From positions 1 through 12,898 of the forward strand of contig PFPP01000046.1 of the NCBI GenBank assembly GCA_002793115.1: DNA of 12,898 bases, written 5' to 3'. Below, in pieces: positions 6,719 to 12,251 of this stretch. How positions within the stretch are numbered: position 1 is the stretch's first letter; every line of letters begins with the position of its first letter. Source of the DNA: Candidatus Kaiserbacteria bacterium CG_4_10_14_0_2_um_filter_50_16 (GTDB lineage Bacteria; Patescibacteriota; Minisyncoccia; Phycocordibacterales; Phycocordibacteraceae). Below the pieces are notes generated by a model that ran no database searches, had not been told where the DNA came from, and saw nothing but the letters and a program-made list of their open reading frames with translations. The translations under genes and the position numbers were made by a program.

Positions 6719-7627
6719 TTATCGCACAAAACGCACGTAGATGCCGGATGGTAGGACGCGCTCTGAAGAGGATTCTTTTATATGAAGCTCGCCAGATTCC
6801 CCACTAATATCATCGAAGACGCTTTCGATCGCTTGAGCGAAGGCGCGGCTGGCGTAGCCAGCCGCGTAGCCGTTTACAATAAAAAAAGAATTGTGTTTTT
6901 CTGAAAATATTTTTTTCAACGATTCGAGAAGTGGTAAGAAATCTTCTTCAATCTTCCAGACTTCGCCCTTGGCACCGCGGCCGAATGCGGGCGGATCGAG
7001 GATAATGCTATCGTAGATCGCGCCGCGTCGTGCCTCGCGCTTCACGAAGGCGAGCGCATCGTCGAGTATCCAGCGGATAGAATCGTCGCCGGCGCCCGAA
7101 AGTCGCGCGTTTTCGTGCGCCCAATCGAGCGACTGTTTCGATGCGTCAACGTGCGTTACGTACGTCCCGGCAAGTGCTGTGACGACTGATGCGATTCCCG
7201 TGTATCCAAATAAGTTCAATACATTCGGAATGTAGGACGTTATACGTCCTGCATCTGATGCAGGACGTATAACGTCCCGAACATGGGCGTCGATCCATTC
7301 CCAATTCGGCGCTTGTTCGGGGAAAACACCGACGTGTTTGAATCCGGTGAGTCGCGCGGAGAATCGCGCGTCATGCCACGACATCTGCCACGATTCTGGC
7401 ACAGGATTTTTTGTATGCCACGTACCTTTCCGCGTCTCATTCTCCAGCTGAGCAAATTCGGCATTGGTATCTTTCCAGAGTTCTGGACGCCGCTTTCGCC
7501 AAAGTGCCTGCGTCTCCGGCCGTGCGACGATAATCTCACCAAATCGTTCCAGCTTCATATGCTCGCCCGAATCGAGCAGTTCGTAATCGTTCCACGGGAA
7601 AGAAACAAGATGCTGATCGTATCTCAT
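6719..7627 (-). CDS. Class I SAM-dependent methyltransferase, RlmI-like (COG1092)
   Basis: A 302-residue protein starting MRYDQHLVSFPWNDYELLDSG. The C-terminal Rossmann-type methyltransferase domain has motif I VLNLFGYTGIAS (136-147), the acidic VTHVDASK (158-164) and motif IV ILDPPAFGRG (209-218). HVGVFPEQAPNWEW precedes the domain. These features match the RlmI/COG1092 family, whose members methylate 23S rRNA cytosine; there is no PUA domain, so the target base is unknown. A palindromic element encodes about residues 118-133, immediately before motif I. The ATG forms an ATGA overlap with the rlmB stop and has a GGAGG Shine-Dalgarno 4 nt upstream, which fixes this start over the ATG at 7654. 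Confidence 0.88.
   Translation of the reverse strand: MRYDQHLVSFPWNDYELLDSGEHMKLERFGEIIVARPETQALWRKRRPELWKDTNAEFAQLENETRKGTWHTKNPVPESWQMSWHDARFSARLTGFKHVGVFPEQAPNWEWIDAHVRDVIRPASDAGRITSYIPNVLNLFGYTGIASVVTALAGTYVTHVDASKQSLDWAHENARLSGAGDDSIRWILDDALAFVKREARRGAIYDSIILDPPAFGRGAKGEVWKIEEDFLPLLESLKKIFSEKHNSFFIVNGYAAGYASRAFAQAIESVFDDISGESGELHIKESSSERVLPSGIYVRFVR
6844..6866 (-). repeat. 23-nt perfect hairpin inside the RlmI-like gene
   Basis: CGCGGCTGGC and GCCAGCCGCG form a perfect 10-bp stem around GTA. The coding strand reads GYAAGYASRA, in a segment that seems native to the family rather than inserted. It shares its geometry (10-bp stem, 3-nt loop) with the hairpin at 5312-5334, but not its sequence. 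Confidence 0.4.
7235..7277 (-). repeat. In-frame palindromic element, copy 2 (inside the RlmI-like gene)
   Basis: Arms at 7235-7254 and 7258-7277 are perfectly complementary (20 of 20) around a 3-nt CTG loop. Each arm is also a palindrome (GGACGT-TAT-ACGTCC; GGACGT-ATA-ACGTCC). The coding strand reads D-V-I-R-P-A-S-D-A-G-R-I-T-S-Y, between WIDAHVR and PNVLNLFGYTG. It differs from the tsaD copy at 7 of 43 positions, all transitions. Both copies have the same orientation and codon phase, and both carry TGTA to the left on the + strand. Confidence 0.88.
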
Positions 7628-8460
7628 AGCGCCTCCGGATGTTTTCTCGACCATTCGTAGAAGACAACCGCGGCAGAGACGGCGACATTCAGCGACTCGG
7701 TCCGCGCATGTATATGGATGTTAAGCGTGATATCGCAGGCGGCGCGAGTTTTTTCCCGAATGCCTGCGCCTTCATTCCCGACGATAAACGCACTTGGTGC
7801 GTCGAATGTGTCAGTGCCGAGAGACGTCGCACCACCCTTCGCGAGTCCATAGATCCAGAAACCTTTTTCTTTCAACACCTTGATCGCGTGATTCACATTC
7901 CCTATATAAACGAGAGGAATATGGAACACCATGCCGGCAGATGCCTTCACGACTGCGCCAGTAATGCTCGCCTGATTATGTTCGGGGATAAGGACAGCCG
8001 AGAGACCGAAAGCGGCTGCAGAGCGGATGATAGCTCCGACATTATGTGGATCCTGCACTTCGCCCAAAATTGCCACCGCGATTTTAGACGACCTTGACGT
8101 AGGAAGGGTAGAGGATTTTAACAAAGGAAGGGTCGCCAAAAAATCATCCAGAGAAATAAGCAAAGAAGTTGGATTCATAATCGCGATGACGCCTTGGTGC
8201 ACCGCGTCTCTGCCAACAAGCTCTTTGCCTTTACCGGGCGCGAGTGTAGCAGTAGGAATCTCGTGTTTATCGAGAAGTGAGCGCAATTCTGTATCTAGCA
8301 AATCTGGCGCGAGGAATACTTTACGGACAACCTGAGGGGTATTCCGAAGCGCCTCCATAAGCGCATGCTTGCCATACATGTAAATCTTCCCTTTGGAGGG
8401 TTGTGTGCCACGCGCCGGCACGCGCTTCTCTGTATATTTTTGGTATCGTTTCGGTCGCAT
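7624..8460 (-). CDS. rlmB: SpoU/TrmH-family 23S rRNA 2'-O-methyltransferase, RlmB-like
   Basis: A 278-residue SPOUT methyltransferase. A basic N-terminal stretch (MRPKRYQKY) leads to the L30-like substrate-binding domain starting IYMYGKHALMEALRN. A variable linker (about LPLLKSSTLPTSRSSK) joins it to the trefoil-knot domain. Motif 1 is EVQDPHNVGAIIRSAAAFG, motif 2 FIVGNEGAGI and motif 3 ESLNVAVSAAVVFYEW. RlmB modifies G2251 of E. coli 23S rRNA; TrmH-type tRNA or other rRNA targets cannot be excluded. The ATG begins 2 nt after the 3' end of tRNA-Val, so tRNA processing would release an almost leaderless mRNA. The frame stays open to 8520 through the tRNA, but that extension reads tRNA sequence and is not coding. 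The gene ends in an ATGA overlap with the next gene. Confidence 0.9.
   Translation of the reverse strand: MRPKRYQKYTEKRVPARGTQPSKGKIYMYGKHALMEALRNTPQVVRKVFLAPDLLDTELRSLLDKHEIPTATLAPGKGKELVGRDAVHQGVIAIMNPTSLLISLDDFLATLPLLKSSTLPTSRSSKIAVAILGEVQDPHNVGAIIRSAAAFGLSAVLIPEHNQASITGAVVKASAGMVFHIPLVYIGNVNHAIKVLKEKGFWIYGLAKGGATSLGTDTFDAPSAFIVGNEGAGIREKTRAACDITLNIHIHARTESLNVAVSAAVVFYEWSRKHPEAL
7632..7636 (-). promoter_or_regulatory. Shine-Dalgarno GGAGG for the RlmI-like gene
   Basis: GGAGG lies 4 nt before the ATG at 7627, inside the last codons of rlmB. It is the only clear Shine-Dalgarno sequence I found in the window and decides the start. It occurs where a leaderless start is not possible because the gene overlaps its neighbour. 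Confidence 0.6.
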
Positions 8461-8462
8461 AG

Positions 8463-8535
8463 TGCGCGGTATAGGACTCGAACCTATAACATTCACAACG
8501 TCAATGTGACGCTCTACCAATTGAGCTAACCGCGC
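8463..8535 (-). tRNA. tRNA-Val (GAC)
   Basis: A 73-nt cloverleaf: acceptor GCGCGGT/ACCGCGC, D stem GCTC/GAGC, anticodon stem TCACA/TGTGA around TTGACGT with anticodon GAC (+ strand 8500-8502), and T arm ATAGG-TTCGAGT-CCTAT. The discriminator is A and CCA is not encoded. The rlmB ATG follows after 2 nt. Confidence 0.95.
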
Positions 8536-8543
8536 GTGGAGAA

Positions 8544-8552
8544 ACTATATCA
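8544..8552 (-). promoter_or_regulatory. Extended -10 (TGA-TATAGT) for tRNA-Val and rlmB
   Basis: TGA-TATAGT lies between the two minus-strand tRNAs and ends 8 nt before tRNA-Val. It would drive a joint tRNA-Val/rlmB transcript. The -35 position falls inside tRNA-Glu and matches poorly. Confidence 0.5.
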
Positions 8553-8567
8553 CAGAACATAAATTTG

Positions 8568-8639
8568 TGACCCTACGGGGGATCGAACCCCGATTTACGC
8601 CGTGAAAGGGCGCTGTCCTAACCGTTAGACGATAGGGCC
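8568..8639 (-). tRNA. tRNA-Glu (TTC)
   Basis: A 72-nt cloverleaf: acceptor GGCCCTA/TAGGGTC with one G-T pair, D stem GTCT/GGAC, anticodon stem GCGCC/GGCGT around CTTTCAC with anticodon TTC (+ strand 8604-8606), a 4-nt variable region and T arm CGGGG-TTCGATC-CCCCG. CCA is not encoded. It heads the long minus-strand cluster. Confidence 0.95.
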
Positions 8640-8648
8640 GTACTTGAA

Positions 8649-8657
8649 ACCTTATCA
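8649..8657 (-). promoter_or_regulatory. Possible extended -10 (TGA-TAAGGT) for tRNA-Glu
   Basis: TGA-TAAGGT ends 9 nt before tRNA-Glu on the minus strand. The hexamer is a poor match, so the call rests on position and the TGn. It overlaps the -35 of the divergent tRNA-Ser promoter, so the two may compete. Confidence 0.3.
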
Positions 8658-8680
8658 TTTCCATCTCGAAATGCTAGGAT
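8652..8680 (+). promoter_or_regulatory. Promoter (-35 TTATCA, extended -10 TGC-TAGGAT) for tRNA-Ser and GT4
   Basis: TTATCA (8652-8657) and TAGGAT (8675-8680) are 17 bp apart, with a TGn extension. The predicted start falls just before tRNA-Ser at 8690. No other promoter is visible before the glycosyltransferase, so both probably share this transcript. Confidence 0.55.
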
Positions 8681-8689
8681 TGCGAACAC

Positions 8690-8778
8690 GGAGGCGTCGC
8701 ATAGTTGGTCTAGTGCGCCGGTTTCGAAAACCGGTATACCGCAAGGTATCGTGAGTTCGAATCTCACCGCCTCCGCCA
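8690..8778 (+). tRNA. tRNA-Ser (CGA), CCA encoded
   Basis: A class II tRNA: acceptor GGAGGCG/CGCCTCC, anticodon stem CCGGT/ACCGG around TTCGAAA with anticodon CGA at 8725-8727, a long variable arm (TATACC-GCAA-GGTATC) and T arm GTGAG-TTCGAAT-CTCAC. The discriminator G at 8775 is followed by an encoded CCA (8776-8778), unlike the other three tRNAs here. The glycosyltransferase ATG follows after 2 nt. Confidence 0.95.
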
Positions 8779-8780
8779 AC

Positions 8781-9788
8781 ATGAAAAAAATATTGTTGGT
8801 AACCGATGCGTGGGCGCCGCAGATAAATGGCGTAACGCGCGTGCTAGACGCACACATACACGCTCTTAAAGCGCTAGGGTATCAGATCGTCATTATAGAA
8901 CCGGGACAATTTAGGACCGTGTCTCTGCCGATGTATCCAGAAATTCGTCTTGCTCTCTTCGCGCGCCGCAGAGTCGCCAAAATGATTGCTGAGATTCAGC
9001 CGGACGCGATTCATATCGTGACCGAAGGGCCGCTCGGGTGGGCGGCGCGCGCCGCCTGTCTCCGACGCGGGATACCCTTCACGACGTGGTATCACACCAA
9101 TTTCCAATTATATGTGGATATACGTCTACGAGGGCTCTTGCGCCCCATATACGCCCTCATGCGGCGGTTCCACTCAGCCGCCGTCCGTACGATGGTCTCG
9201 ACGGAAAGCTTAAAGAGTGAGCTGGAATCGACTGGTTTTAAGCATATCGTCATCGTGCCGCTCGGAGTGAATATGGACCTATTCATACGTAATTCGGCAC
9301 CACCCCTGCCGCCCTTACCGAAGCCGGTGTTTGTGTATTTCGGTCGCCTCGCGCCTGAAAAAAGTCCGGAGGAATTTCTGAAGCTTAAACTGCCCGGCAC
9401 GAAGCTCGTGATAGGGGATGGTCCCGATCGAACGAAATTGAAGAAAAAATATGGCGAAGGAAATACATTTATCGGATATAAGCGCGGACAGGAGTTGGTC
9501 GACTGGCTCTCACTCTCTGACGTTTTCGTTTTTCCTTCTAGGACCGAGACATTCGGCCTAGTCGTCGTCGAGGCGCTCGCTTGCGGCCTACCGGTCGCCG
9601 CGCATGACGTCATGGGCCCGCGCGATATTATTACTCAAGGTAAAGACGGGTATCTGAGCGAAGATCTTAGCGAGGCCGCAGTGAAGTGTCTGGGACTTTC
9701 TCCTACGGACTGCAGAAAAAAAGCGGAACAGTATAGCTGGGAACATTCAGTAGAGGCTTTCTTTAATAAGTTAATTTTTATTCGCTAA
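8781..9788 (+). CDS. GT4-family glycosyltransferase, GT-B fold
   Basis: A 335-residue protein starting MKKILLVTDAWAPQINGVTRVL, the acceptor-side N terminus of GT4 enzymes related to MgtA/PimB mannosyltransferases and SQD2. The donor-side domain has VYFGRLAPEKSPEEF (R189 and K194 are probable phosphate contacts), VIGDGPDRTKL and FPSRTETFGLVVVEALACGLPVAA, with the E-x7-E pair at E256 and E264. It would transfer a nucleotide-activated sugar to a lipid or polysaccharide acceptor at the inner face of the membrane; the actual sugar is unknown. It is somewhat short for the family (usually about 370-400). The ATG lies 2 nt after the tRNA-Ser CCA. The frame opens at a GTG (8751) inside the tRNA, which I reject. 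Its 3' end overlaps the convergent DedA-like gene by 18 nt. Confidence 0.9.
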   Translation: MKKILLVTDAWAPQINGVTRVLDAHIHALKALGYQIVIIEPGQFRTVSLPMYPEIRLALFARRRVAKMIAEIQPDAIHIVTEGPLGWAARAACLRRGIPFTTWYHTNFQLYVDIRLRGLLRPIYALMRRFHSAAVRTMVSTESLKSELESTGFKHIVIVPLGVNMDLFIRNSAPPLPPLPKPVFVYFGRLAPEKSPEEFLKLKLPGTKLVIGDGPDRTKLKKKYGEGNTFIGYKRGQELVDWLSLSDVFVFPSRTETFGLVVVEALACGLPVAAHDVMGPRDIITQGKDGYLSEDLSEAAVKCLGLSPTDCRKKAEQYSWEHSVEAFFNKLIFIR

Positions 9789-10373
9789 ATCTTTTCTTGC
9801 TTGGCGTCCGAGGCGGCGACCTAATCGAAGCAGAAGATATAGAACGAGAAGAGCGAGCACGATGATGAATACTTTTCCGAGTACGTTGTCGACGACGAGA
9901 TAGAGATTACCAAAGAAATAACCGACAGCGAGCATGATACCGGTCCAGATGAATTGACCGAAGAAATTGATTGTCAAATATTCTCCGAAGGGTGTTTTGA
10001 CGAGACCGGCGGTAAAGAGCGTAGCGAGCGAGAGACCGAAGCCAGCCGTCACCTTCGAACCCAACAGTATCTTCTTTCGATGTTGGATAAAAAGCTCTTT
10101 TGCACTTTCAATTTTTTTCTCGTCAATATCAAAAAACTTTCCGAAACGGCGCACGAATCGATTCCCGAAATGATACCCTATGAAATACCACAAAATGTCG
10201 TCAAGAAGGTCTCCAATTGAGAGAGCAATATACGTCGGAATAAGTGCGAACATCCCGAGTTTAATAAGCACACCCGATAGCATCATGATATAAGGTCCTT
10301 CAAGAAAGGCGAGCGCGGCCAAGATGGGATATTTATATTGAAGGAATAAAGCTATGACGGCAGAAGCGCTCAT
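9771..10373 (-). CDS. DedA-family (VTT/SNARE-associated domain) membrane protein
   Basis: A 200-residue polytopic membrane protein from the ATG at 10373. Features of the VTT (PF09335) domain are FLEGPYIMMLSGVL (the E-G-P of the first re-entrant region), SIGDLLDDILWYFIGYHFGNRFVRRFGKFF, then KILLGSKVTAGFGLSLATLFTAGLVKTPFGEYLTINFFGQFIW, and a C-terminal helix with basic residues (LRLGRRLGRQARK). DedA proteins are inner-membrane transporters linked to undecaprenyl phosphate or phospholipid recycling; here it sits among envelope glycosyltransferases, which fits. TATACT ends exactly 6 nt before this ATG, and a terminator-like T6 run lies just upstream, so I prefer this start to the ATG at 10388 (205 residues). 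Confidence 0.85.
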   Translation of the reverse strand: MSASAVIALFLQYKYPILAALAFLEGPYIMMLSGVLIKLGMFALIPTYIALSIGDLLDDILWYFIGYHFGNRFVRRFGKFFDIDEKKIESAKELFIQHRKKILLGSKVTAGFGLSLATLFTAGLVKTPFGEYLTINFFGQFIWTGIMLAVGYFFGNLYLVVDNVLGKVFIIVLALLVLYLLLRLGRRLGRQARKDLANKN

Positions 10374-10379
10374 AAGGAT

Positions 10380-10385
10380 AGTATA
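10380..10385 (-). promoter_or_regulatory. -10 box (TATACT) for the DedA-like gene
   Basis: TATACT (5 of 6 consensus) is followed by ATCCTT and the ATG at 10373. The 6-nt spacing predicts a leaderless mRNA. It comes directly after the T run of the upstream terminator-like element. Confidence 0.5.
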
Positions 10386-10388
10386 CAT

Positions 10389-10458
10389 AAAAAATAATCA
10401 GCCCGTCTCATTGGTTGCGCTTTACTTTCTGCCGTTCCGGAAGTTCAGAAGTCGGGCT
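10389..10458 (-). terminator. Probable intrinsic terminator after the trxB-GT2 unit
   Basis: On the minus strand AGCCCG (10458-10453) pairs with CGGGCT (10405-10400), enclosing a smaller hairpin (ACTTCTG with CAGAAAGT). GATTATTTTTT follows. A GC-rich closing stem followed by a T6 run fits a Rho-independent terminator, although the loop is unusually large. It lies between the GT2 gene and the DedA promoter. Confidence 0.45.
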
Positions 10459-10517
10459 TCAGAGATTTCTGTTCACGGGTTTTTTGAAGAACCGTAACAG
10501 CAACTCGTGCAAATTCC

Positions 10518-10534
10518 AAAAGTTGTCGGACAAC
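10518..10534 (-). terminator. Weak hairpin with T4 run just after the GT2 gene
   Basis: GTTGTCCGACAAC followed by TTTT begins about 12 nt past the GT2 stop on the minus strand. The stem is only 5-6 bp and the T run is short, so this is at most a weak terminator or 3'-end stabiliser. Confidence 0.25.
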
Positions 10535-10546
10535 GAAAAGAAATTA

Positions 10547-11272
10547 CTAGCGCACGACCGGCCATTCCTTATACGCGGCCTTACCGCGGAATGCGACCGA
10601 AAGGCCGTTTTTGAGCCAAATGCCGTAGGTGCGAAGCCAACCGAGCTTATGAGCGCGCCGAAGCGAGTGCCGCACACAGAGCTTCCTATACGACAATGTC
10701 CGTCCGAGAGCGGCGAGCCGGTGGAACAATTCGTTGTCCTCTCCGGCGGCGAGATGCTCGCCGAACCCACCGATCTTTTTGAATGCGTCCGTGCGGATCA
10801 TCTGGAATTCGCCGGAAGAATTGCCTGAATGAAAAATATTGTTGGAGATGATATAAAACCAGTTCAACGGCTTGCAAAAAAGCCGGTCCACTAAAGATTT
10901 ATTTTCAGGCAATGGTAGAAGCGGTACGGTAATCGCAAGGAGTGAGGGTTTCTTATCAAAAAGCGAGAGCGCTTCCTTAAAAAATATTTCTGGCTCCGGA
11001 ATTATGACATCAGCGTCTATCATCACTATAAATTTCCCGCTAGCGAGCTCGGCACCAGCGTTCTTCGCCTCGCCGAATGTTTGTCGGCGTTGTTGGTTCC
11101 ACACAGTTATCTTGTCCGTATATTCTCTTGCAATGTCTAGTGTTCTATCAGTGCCCCCTCCGTCGCTGATGATAATTTCATGCGGTATTTTCAAGCCCTT
11201 AAAACTTTTCAACGTGCGTTCCAAAAATTGTTCTTCTCGCAGTGTCGGAATAATAATTGAAATGACAGGCAT
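10547..11272 (-). CDS. GT2-family glycosyltransferase, GT-A fold
   Basis: A 241-residue protein starting MPVISIIIPTLREEQFLERTL, the GT2 N terminus. IIISDGGGTDRTLDIA (33-48) is the nucleotide-binding strand and loop, GEAKNAGAELASGKFIVMIDADVIIP (67-92) contains the D-A-D metal-binding motif at 86-88, and GGFGEHLAAGEDNELFHRL supplies the G-E-D catalytic-base region. The C terminus is short, amphipathic and basic (LGWLRTYGIWLKNGLSVAFRGKAAYKEWP), probably lying on the membrane. It would add a sugar to a lipid carrier or surface glycan; donor and acceptor cannot be read from sequence. It starts 6 nt after the trxB stop without its own -10 or Shine-Dalgarno, so it is probably co-transcribed with trxB. 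Membership of the family is clear, the substrate is not. Confidence 0.9.
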   Translation of the reverse strand: MPVISIIIPTLREEQFLERTLKSFKGLKIPHEIIISDGGGTDRTLDIAREYTDKITVWNQQRRQTFGEAKNAGAELASGKFIVMIDADVIIPEPEIFFKEALSLFDKKPSLLAITVPLLPLPENKSLVDRLFCKPLNWFYIISNNIFHSGNSSGEFQMIRTDAFKKIGGFGEHLAAGEDNELFHRLAALGRTLSYRKLCVRHSLRRAHKLGWLRTYGIWLKNGLSVAFRGKAAYKEWPVVR

Positions 11273-11278
11273 ACGGAT

Positions 11279-12205
11279 TTATTTTTTCTTGAGCCAGAGA
11301 TAAATATCTTCAAGCGCCTTCACGCCGTCTCCAGCGGCGATATTGTTCTGATGATAGAGCTCGTCGGTGCAATCGCCGGCGGCCCACACGCCTTCGATAC
11401 TCGCGCGCTGATTGCGCGGATCGACCTTGATGCGCTTTATGTCGTCAAGTGCGACCATCTCCTCAACAAATCCAGTGTTCGGCACGACGCCGATCTCGGC
11501 GAAGATGCCAGAAACAGCGAGTTCTTTCACTTCACTCGAATCTTTTTCTTTATATTTCAGACCGGTGACGAATTGTTCGCCCATAATTTCAGTCGGCTCG
11601 GCAGGCGCGATGATGCGCATATTCGGATGCACACGCGCCTTCTCTACAGTTATCGGATCTGCCTTAAACTCCGCATGTCTGTGGATAAGTGTGACGGATT
11701 TTGCGTAGGCAAGAAGTTGTAATGCCGTTTCAAAACCGGCATTACCGCCACCTATTACAGCAACATCCATCTCGCTGAAGAGCGGCCCGTCGCAGGAAGC
11801 GCAATAGGTGACGCCCTTGTTCTCAAATTTCTCCGCGCCGGGAATGTCTAACTTCCGTCTGCCGGCGCCCGAGGCGATAAGTACCGCTTTCGCAGTAAAC
11901 TCTTTTCCGTTTTTCGTTCTTGCCAAAAACAACTTTTCCGGTGTCTGCTCAAGCGATACAACGCGTTCGTGCATTTCGAATGTGACGGCGTCACCCTTAA
12001 CCGCGTCAAGATGTGCGCGAAACAACTTCGCGAGCTCGGCACCACTCACTTTTGGCGAGCCAACCCAATTCTCTATGCCTTCTGACACAGCCGACTGCCC
12101 GCCGATTTCTTCAGTGATGATGGCGGTCTTCAGGCGCTTGCGAGCCGCGTATACACCTGCGGCAACGCTGGCAGGTCCTCCACCAATAATCATAAGATCA
12201 TGCAT
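11279..12205 (-). CDS. trxB: Thioredoxin reductase-like FAD/NAD(P)H disulfide oxidoreductase
   Basis: A 308-residue protein of normal TrxB length. The FAD-binding GGGPAS (8-13) is followed by EIGGQSAVSEGIENWVG. The redox-active pair is CASC (135-138) in YCASCDGP, the usual C-A-T-C-D-G motif with one change. The NAD(P)H domain has VIGGGNAGFETAL (150-162), and GVWAAGDCTDE near the C terminus contacts FAD. It should reduce thioredoxin or a glutaredoxin-like partner in the cytoplasm. The segment that reads HRRxxFRA in E. coli TrxB, where arginines bind the NADPH 2'-phosphate, reads HRHAEFKA here, so coenzyme preference may differ. TGG-TAGAAT ends 6 nt before the ATG. It heads a unit with the GT2 gene and is divergent from the gene starting at 12258. 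Confidence 0.92.
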   Translation of the reverse strand: MHDLMIIGGGPASVAAGVYAARKRLKTAIITEEIGGQSAVSEGIENWVGSPKVSGAELAKLFRAHLDAVKGDAVTFEMHERVVSLEQTPEKLFLARTKNGKEFTAKAVLIASGAGRRKLDIPGAEKFENKGVTYCASCDGPLFSEMDVAVIGGGNAGFETALQLLAYAKSVTLIHRHAEFKADPITVEKARVHPNMRIIAPAEPTEIMGEQFVTGLKYKEKDSSEVKELAVSGIFAEIGVVPNTGFVEEMVALDDIKRIKVDPRNQRASIEGVWAAGDCTDELYHQNNIAAGDGVKALEDIYLWLKKK

Positions 12206-12211
12206 CGCCCT

Positions 12212-12220
12212 ATTCTACCA
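12212..12220 (-). promoter_or_regulatory. Extended -10 (TGG-TAGAAT) for trxB
   Basis: TGG-TAGAAT is followed by AGGGCG and the trxB ATG, so the transcript should be leaderless. It is nearly identical to the box of the small membrane protein gene (TGG-TAGAAT at 807-815). It lies only 22 bp from the divergent box at 12243-12251. Confidence 0.6.
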
Positions 12221-12242
12221 TCTTTATTAAAAAATGAATTTT

Positions 12243-12251
12243 TGCTAAAGT
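12243..12251 (+). promoter_or_regulatory. Extended -10 (TGC-TAAAGT) for the gene at 12258
   Basis: TGC-TAAAGT is followed by AAGGAC and the ATG at 12258, a spacing of 6 nt. This supports 12258 as the original start of the broken gene, rather than the ATG at 12307 in the other frame. Confidence 0.45.

Noticed and set aside
8461..8520. An upstream extension of rlmB
   Set aside because: The reading runs through tRNA-Val; the RlmB protein needs only the ATG at 8460.
8751..8780. A GTG start giving ten more residues to the GT4 protein
   Set aside because: Those codons are the T arm and acceptor stem of tRNA-Ser; MKKILLVTD is the natural GT4 start.
9043..9058. GC palindrome GGCGGCGCGCGCCGCC in the GT4 gene
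   Set aside because: It encodes a low-complexity W-A-A-R-A-A segment with GC-rich codons; no related copy was seen.
11719..11745. A 9-bp perfect inverted repeat in trxB (GTAATGCCG...CGGCATTAC)
   Set aside because: It coincides with the codons of the conserved GNAGFETAL motif, has a 9-nt loop, and is about as frequent as expected by chance.
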